DNA from: Pseudomonas sp. ANT_H4
GTDB lineage: Bacteria; Pseudomonadota; Gammaproteobacteria; Pseudomonadales; Pseudomonadaceae
Length of the DNA: 64,000 nt
Assembly: GCF_008369295.1 (NCBI RefSeq)
Contig: NZ_VOBG01000008.1
Location: forward strand, 62,001 to 126,000
Direction: 5' to 3'
The position numbers were made by a program, and so were the translations under genes. The notes beneath the pieces were generated by a model. That model worked only from the letters and a program-made list of their open reading frames with translations, was not told where the DNA came from and did no database searches. The stretch's first letter is position 1. Each line of letters starts with the position of its first letter. Below, in pieces: positions 63,838 through 64,000 of the stretch.

Positions 63838-64000
63838 TCAGTCTTCCAGAACAGCGAGAATCTCGTTCTCAGCCATTACCAGCAGGTCTTCGCCGTCGAT
63901 TTTCACAGTGTTGCTGCCGGAGTAAGGGCCGAATACAACCTTGTCACCCACTTTCACGGCCAGCGCACGTACTTCACCGTTTTCCAGCTGCTTGCCTGGA
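63838..64000 (-). CDS. groES: Co-chaperonin GroES (C-terminal part, cut by window edge)
   Basis: The last 54 residues or so of GroES, ending NEILAVLED. The segment [21 protein letters not shown] and [10 protein letters not shown] match the family exactly. The N-terminal half and the operon promoter lie beyond the right edge. It forms the heptameric lid of the GroEL chamber. Confidence 0.98.
   Translation of the reverse strand, partial: PGKQLENGEVRALAVKVGDKVVFGPYSGSNTVKIDGEDLLVMAENEILAVLED

Overview
The window looks like chromosomal DNA of a fluorescent Pseudomonas (P. fluorescens group). The evidence is uniformly high-GC coding sequence, an MvaT-type H-NS protein, an Entner-Doudoroff cluster in the order edd-glk-gltR-gtrS with divergent gap, a ColRS locus, a PctA-type chemoreceptor, and REP/REPIN-like inverted repeats between genes. 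I see no phage, transposase, CRISPR array, tRNA or rRNA. This is mostly core genome, with interest concentrated in regulatory DNA, poorly characterised operons and two damaged genes.

Layout. 1-10.4 kb: the 5' part of secA, dciA, a HerA-like ATPase, an amino-acid chemoreceptor, two adjacent internally deleted genes (glycosyltransferase and polysaccharide deacetylase), a small protein, purU, mvaT and sbcB. 10.5-17.2 kb: a tightly overlapping six-gene membrane operon, RDD-SpoIIM-DUF4129-DUF4350-MoxR-DUF58. 17.3-23.6 kb: a PilZ protein, a lipoprotein, pyk, an enoyl-CoA hydratase, a ferredoxin reductase and class I fumarase. 23.7-28.4 kb: a DctB/DctD-type two-component pair followed by a 2-oxoglutarate-permease-like MFS gene; the intergenic DNA holds a sigma-54 promoter and two matching inverted repeats suited to the regulator. 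28.4-31.9 kb: a four-fold repeat membrane protein, a flavin reductase and small genes, and an AraC regulator divergent from a monooxygenase-like gene. 31.9-38.2 kb: glucose catabolism (gtrS, gltR, glk, edd / gap) with two HexR-type sites between edd and gap.

38.2-43.8 kb: heme-iron uptake by cell-surface signalling (Fur box, ECF sigma factor, FecR-like anti-sigma, TonB receptor, heme oxygenase, DUF454). 43.9-50.4 kb: a second chemoreceptor, a nitroreductase, and a di-heme cytochrome/imelysin/DUF1513 operon. 50.6-54.8 kb: an RND efflux adaptor and pump. 54.8-55.3 kb: gene-free repeat DNA. 55.3-62.0 kb: an envelope-modification block with ColRS in the centre, flanked by a methyltransferase/InaA-kinase/small-protein operon and an LTA-synthase-like/PAP2 pair; ColR-like boxes lie in front of both. 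62.1-64 kb: groEL and the 3' part of groES.

The strongest new observations are the sigma-54/UAS architecture before the MFS gene, ColR-like boxes on both sides of colRS, the paired in-frame deletions in the glycosyltransferase-deacetylase pair, and the uncharacterised MoxR/SpoIIM/RDD operon. Family identities come from recognising sequence motifs; no database search was run.
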